This document shows, one piece after another, positions 62,731-64,000 of a stretch of DNA of 64,000 nucleotides (positions are counted from its first letter, which is position 1; each line of letters begins with the position of its first letter). The DNA is from Streptomyces sp. Go-475 (GTDB lineage: Bacteria; Actinomycetota; Actinomycetes; Streptomycetales; Streptomycetaceae). The notes beneath the pieces are model-generated. The model was not told where the DNA came from, ran no database searches, and saw only the letters and a program-made list of their open reading frames with translations. Location: positions 5,747,501 through 5,811,500 of the forward strand of contig NZ_CP026121.1 of NCBI RefSeq assembly GCF_003330845.1, in the 5' to 3' direction. The translations under genes and the position numbers were made by a program.

Positions 62731-63390
62731 TCAGGCCGTGCCGGAAGCCGGCGGGACGTGCTTGGCGCTGGTCAGCAGGGCCACCACCTCCCAGCCCAGT
62801 GCCTCGTAGAGCCCTCTGCCCGCGGGCGTTCCGGCCAGGACGCCGGTGCGGGCGCCCTGCCGGACGGCGGCGCTCTGCAGCGTCCGCATGACGACACCGC
62901 CGAGCCCCCTGCGGCGGTGCTCGGGGGCCGTCTCGATCTGGTCGACGACGGCGGTCGGGCCCGTCGGGGCGATCTGGCCGCGCGCCGCCAGGGAACCGTC
63001 CGGCGCGGCGACCAGCACGCGCGTCACCCCGCCGCGCGACCAGCTGCGCAGCCGGTAGCCCTCGGGAGCGTGCGGAGCGGCGTCCGCCGTCAGCGGGACC
63101 GTCATCAGGTAGCCGGGCTCGGGGTCGATCCACCAGTCGTCGCCCAGCCAGCCGGAGACCACGGCCGGGTCCCGGAACGCCTTCAGCCACACCCCGGCCC
63201 CGGTCACCGCCTCGGCCACCTTGCGGACGGAGGCCTCGTCGAGAGCGTCACCGGTCGCGCCGAACACATGCCGTGTGACGTGGCCGTTCGCCCCGACGTC
63301 GATGGTGCAGCCCCAGGGCTCGGGGACCGGATCGGCCGCTCCACGGGACACGATCCACCCGTCCACCCACGCCTGCACGATCCGGTCCAC
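62731..63390 (-). CDS. GNAT-family N-acetyltransferase
   Basis: A 219-residue protein. The GNAT core lies in its C-terminal half: VDQIETAPEHRRRGLGGVVMRTLQSAAVRQGARTGVLAGTPAGRGLYEALGW, with acetyl-CoA loop HRRRGLGG. The N-terminal half is specific (WVDGWIVSRGAADPVPEPWGCTIDVG). Start GTG 63390. It converges with the rhomboid-like gene, 12 bases apart. Confidence 0.83.
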   Translation of the reverse strand: MDRIVQAWVDGWIVSRGAADPVPEPWGCTIDVGANGHVTRHVFGATGDALDEASVRKVAEAVTGAGVWLKAFRDPAVVSGWLGDDWWIDPEPGYLMTVPLTADAAPHAPEGYRLRSWSRGGVTRVLVAAPDGSLAARGQIAPTGPTAVVDQIETAPEHRRRGLGGVVMRTLQSAAVRQGARTGVLAGTPAGRGLYEALGWEVVALLTSAKHVPPASGTA

Positions 63391-63522
63391 ATCGTCCCCT
63401 GTAATAGGTAGAGGGTTGTTTGATCTATTACTCGGGTGACTGTACGCGGTGCCTCGCCATCAGCGTCACCGGTGATCGCTCACAGCGAACGCCTGTCCGG
63501 GAACATTCCGTCGCCGCCCAGC

Positions 63523-63543
63523 ATTGAGTCGGCATAGCTCAAC
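63523..63543. promoter_or_regulatory. HAIR element (HspR operator) upstream of lon
   Basis: ATTGAGT-N7-GCTCAAC matches the HspR inverted repeat CTTGAGT-N7-ACTCAAG at five to six bases per arm, with exact spacing. It lies 21 bases before the lon ATG. HspR control of lon is known in Streptomyces. Confidence 0.85.
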
Positions 63544-63564
63544 TTGACTGCCGAAGGGGAGATC

Positions 63565-64000
63565 ATGGCTTCGACGTCCACACCGCTCACCCTGCCCGTG
63601 CTGCCGCTCGACGGTGAGGTCGTGCTGCCCGGGATGGTGGTCCCGCTGGACCTGAGCGACTCCGAGGTCCGTGCCGCCGTGGAGGCCGCACAGGCCGCCG
63701 CTCGGACAACGCCCGGAAAGCCCCGGGTACTCCTGGTGCCACGCATCGACGGGACGTACGCGAACACCGGTGTCCTCGGCACCGTCGAGCAGGTCGGCCG
63801 GCTCGCCGACGGCGACCCGGGCGCGCTGATCCGCGGCCGGGGCCGGGTGAGGATCGGTGCGGGGACCACGGGACCCGGCGCGGCCCTCTGGGTCGAGGGC
63901 ACCAGCGTCGACGAGACCGTGCCGGAGCCGCTGCCCGGGCAGGTCGCCGAACTGGTCAAGGAGTACAAGGCCCTCGCCACCGCCTGGCTGCGCAAGCGCG
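63565..64000 (+). CDS. lon: ATP-dependent protease Lon, N-terminal part (continues outside window)
   Basis: 145 visible residues of the Lon N-terminal substrate-binding domain: LPVLPLDGEVVLPGMVVPLDLSDSEVRAAVEAAQ, then GVLGTVEQVGRLADGDPGALIRGRGRVRIG, a strong Lon pattern. The ATPase and Ser-Lys protease domains lie beyond base 64000. GAAGGGGAG precedes ATG 63565. The HAIR element just upstream points to heat-shock control by HspR. Confidence 0.93.
   Translation, partial: MASTSTPLTLPVLPLDGEVVLPGMVVPLDLSDSEVRAAVEAAQAAARTTPGKPRVLLVPRIDGTYANTGVLGTVEQVGRLADGDPGALIRGRGRVRIGAGTTGPGAALWVEGTSVDETVPEPLPGQVAELVKEYKALATAWLRKR

Overview
The window is high-GC actinobacterial DNA from a Streptomyces chromosome. 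Third-codon GC bias, many ATGA/GTGA stop-start overlaps and family-level matches all say so. As I recall it, the gene order follows the S. coelicolor SCO5216 to SCO5285 segment with some gaps. It looks like core chromosome: I see no insertion sequence, prophage, tRNA or rRNA gene, CRISPR array or origin.

Layout. 1-5.3 kb: 3' end of sigR, its anti-sigma gene rsrA, two membrane HD-domain proteins (one HD-GYP, one degenerate), a TPR-like protein and peptide deformylase. 5.5-8.0 kb: a two-gene sesquiterpene operon for epi-isozizaene synthase and the CYP170A1-type P450 (albaflavenone pathway). 8.0-13 kb: class Ia ribonucleotide reductase operon nrdA-nrdB with an AraC/DJ-1 regulator (nrdS), preceded by a cobalamin riboswitch and two NrdR-like boxes 31 bp apart. 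13.5-15.4 kb: MctP-type symporter with its small DUF3311 partner. 15.5-24.3 kb: aminosugar regulon with dasR, dasABC, dasD, nagB and a SIS-domain protein, with DasR sites (dre) at several promoters. 24.7-30.7 kb: PdtaS-like kinase, wblE, a diacylglycerol-kinase family gene, and sigH with its RsbW-like anti-sigma factor. 30.7-33.7 kb: Na+/H+ antiporter, PLP enzyme and a membrane protein.

34.0-36.7 kb holds the most interesting locus. An EshA/EshB-type protein, now understood as a Family 2B encapsulin shell with an inserted cyclic-nucleotide-binding domain, lies next to a polyprenyl synthetase with a long disordered N-terminus. This is a likely protein compartment with an isoprenoid enzyme as cargo. 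37-42.3 kb: GNAT, zinc-ribbon, DGPF/YCII protein with its ECF42-type sigma factor, VOC protein and PiT phosphate transporter. 42.3-44.7 kb: nickel superoxide dismutase sodN with divergent sodX, a CGNR regulator and a methyltransferase. 44.8-47.5 kb: polar amino-acid ABC transporter whose leader carries four tandem hairpins.

48.1-54.9 kb: malic enzyme, a quinone-oxidoreductase-like protein, a two-gene HTH plus ClpC-N-domain-only module whose promoter is built into two palindromes, a PadR/DUF4097 pair and small proteins. 55-64 kb: the large 2-oxoglutarate decarboxylase/dehydrogenase, an OmpR-type two-component system, a spermidine-synthase-like protein, a rhomboid-like membrane protein, a GNAT protein, and the start of lon behind an HspR (HAIR) operator.

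A recurring pattern is a TANNNT box placed 6-7 nt before the start codon at about a dozen genes, which suggests leaderless mRNAs. Identifications rest on reading the sequence and on remembered family knowledge; no database search was possible.
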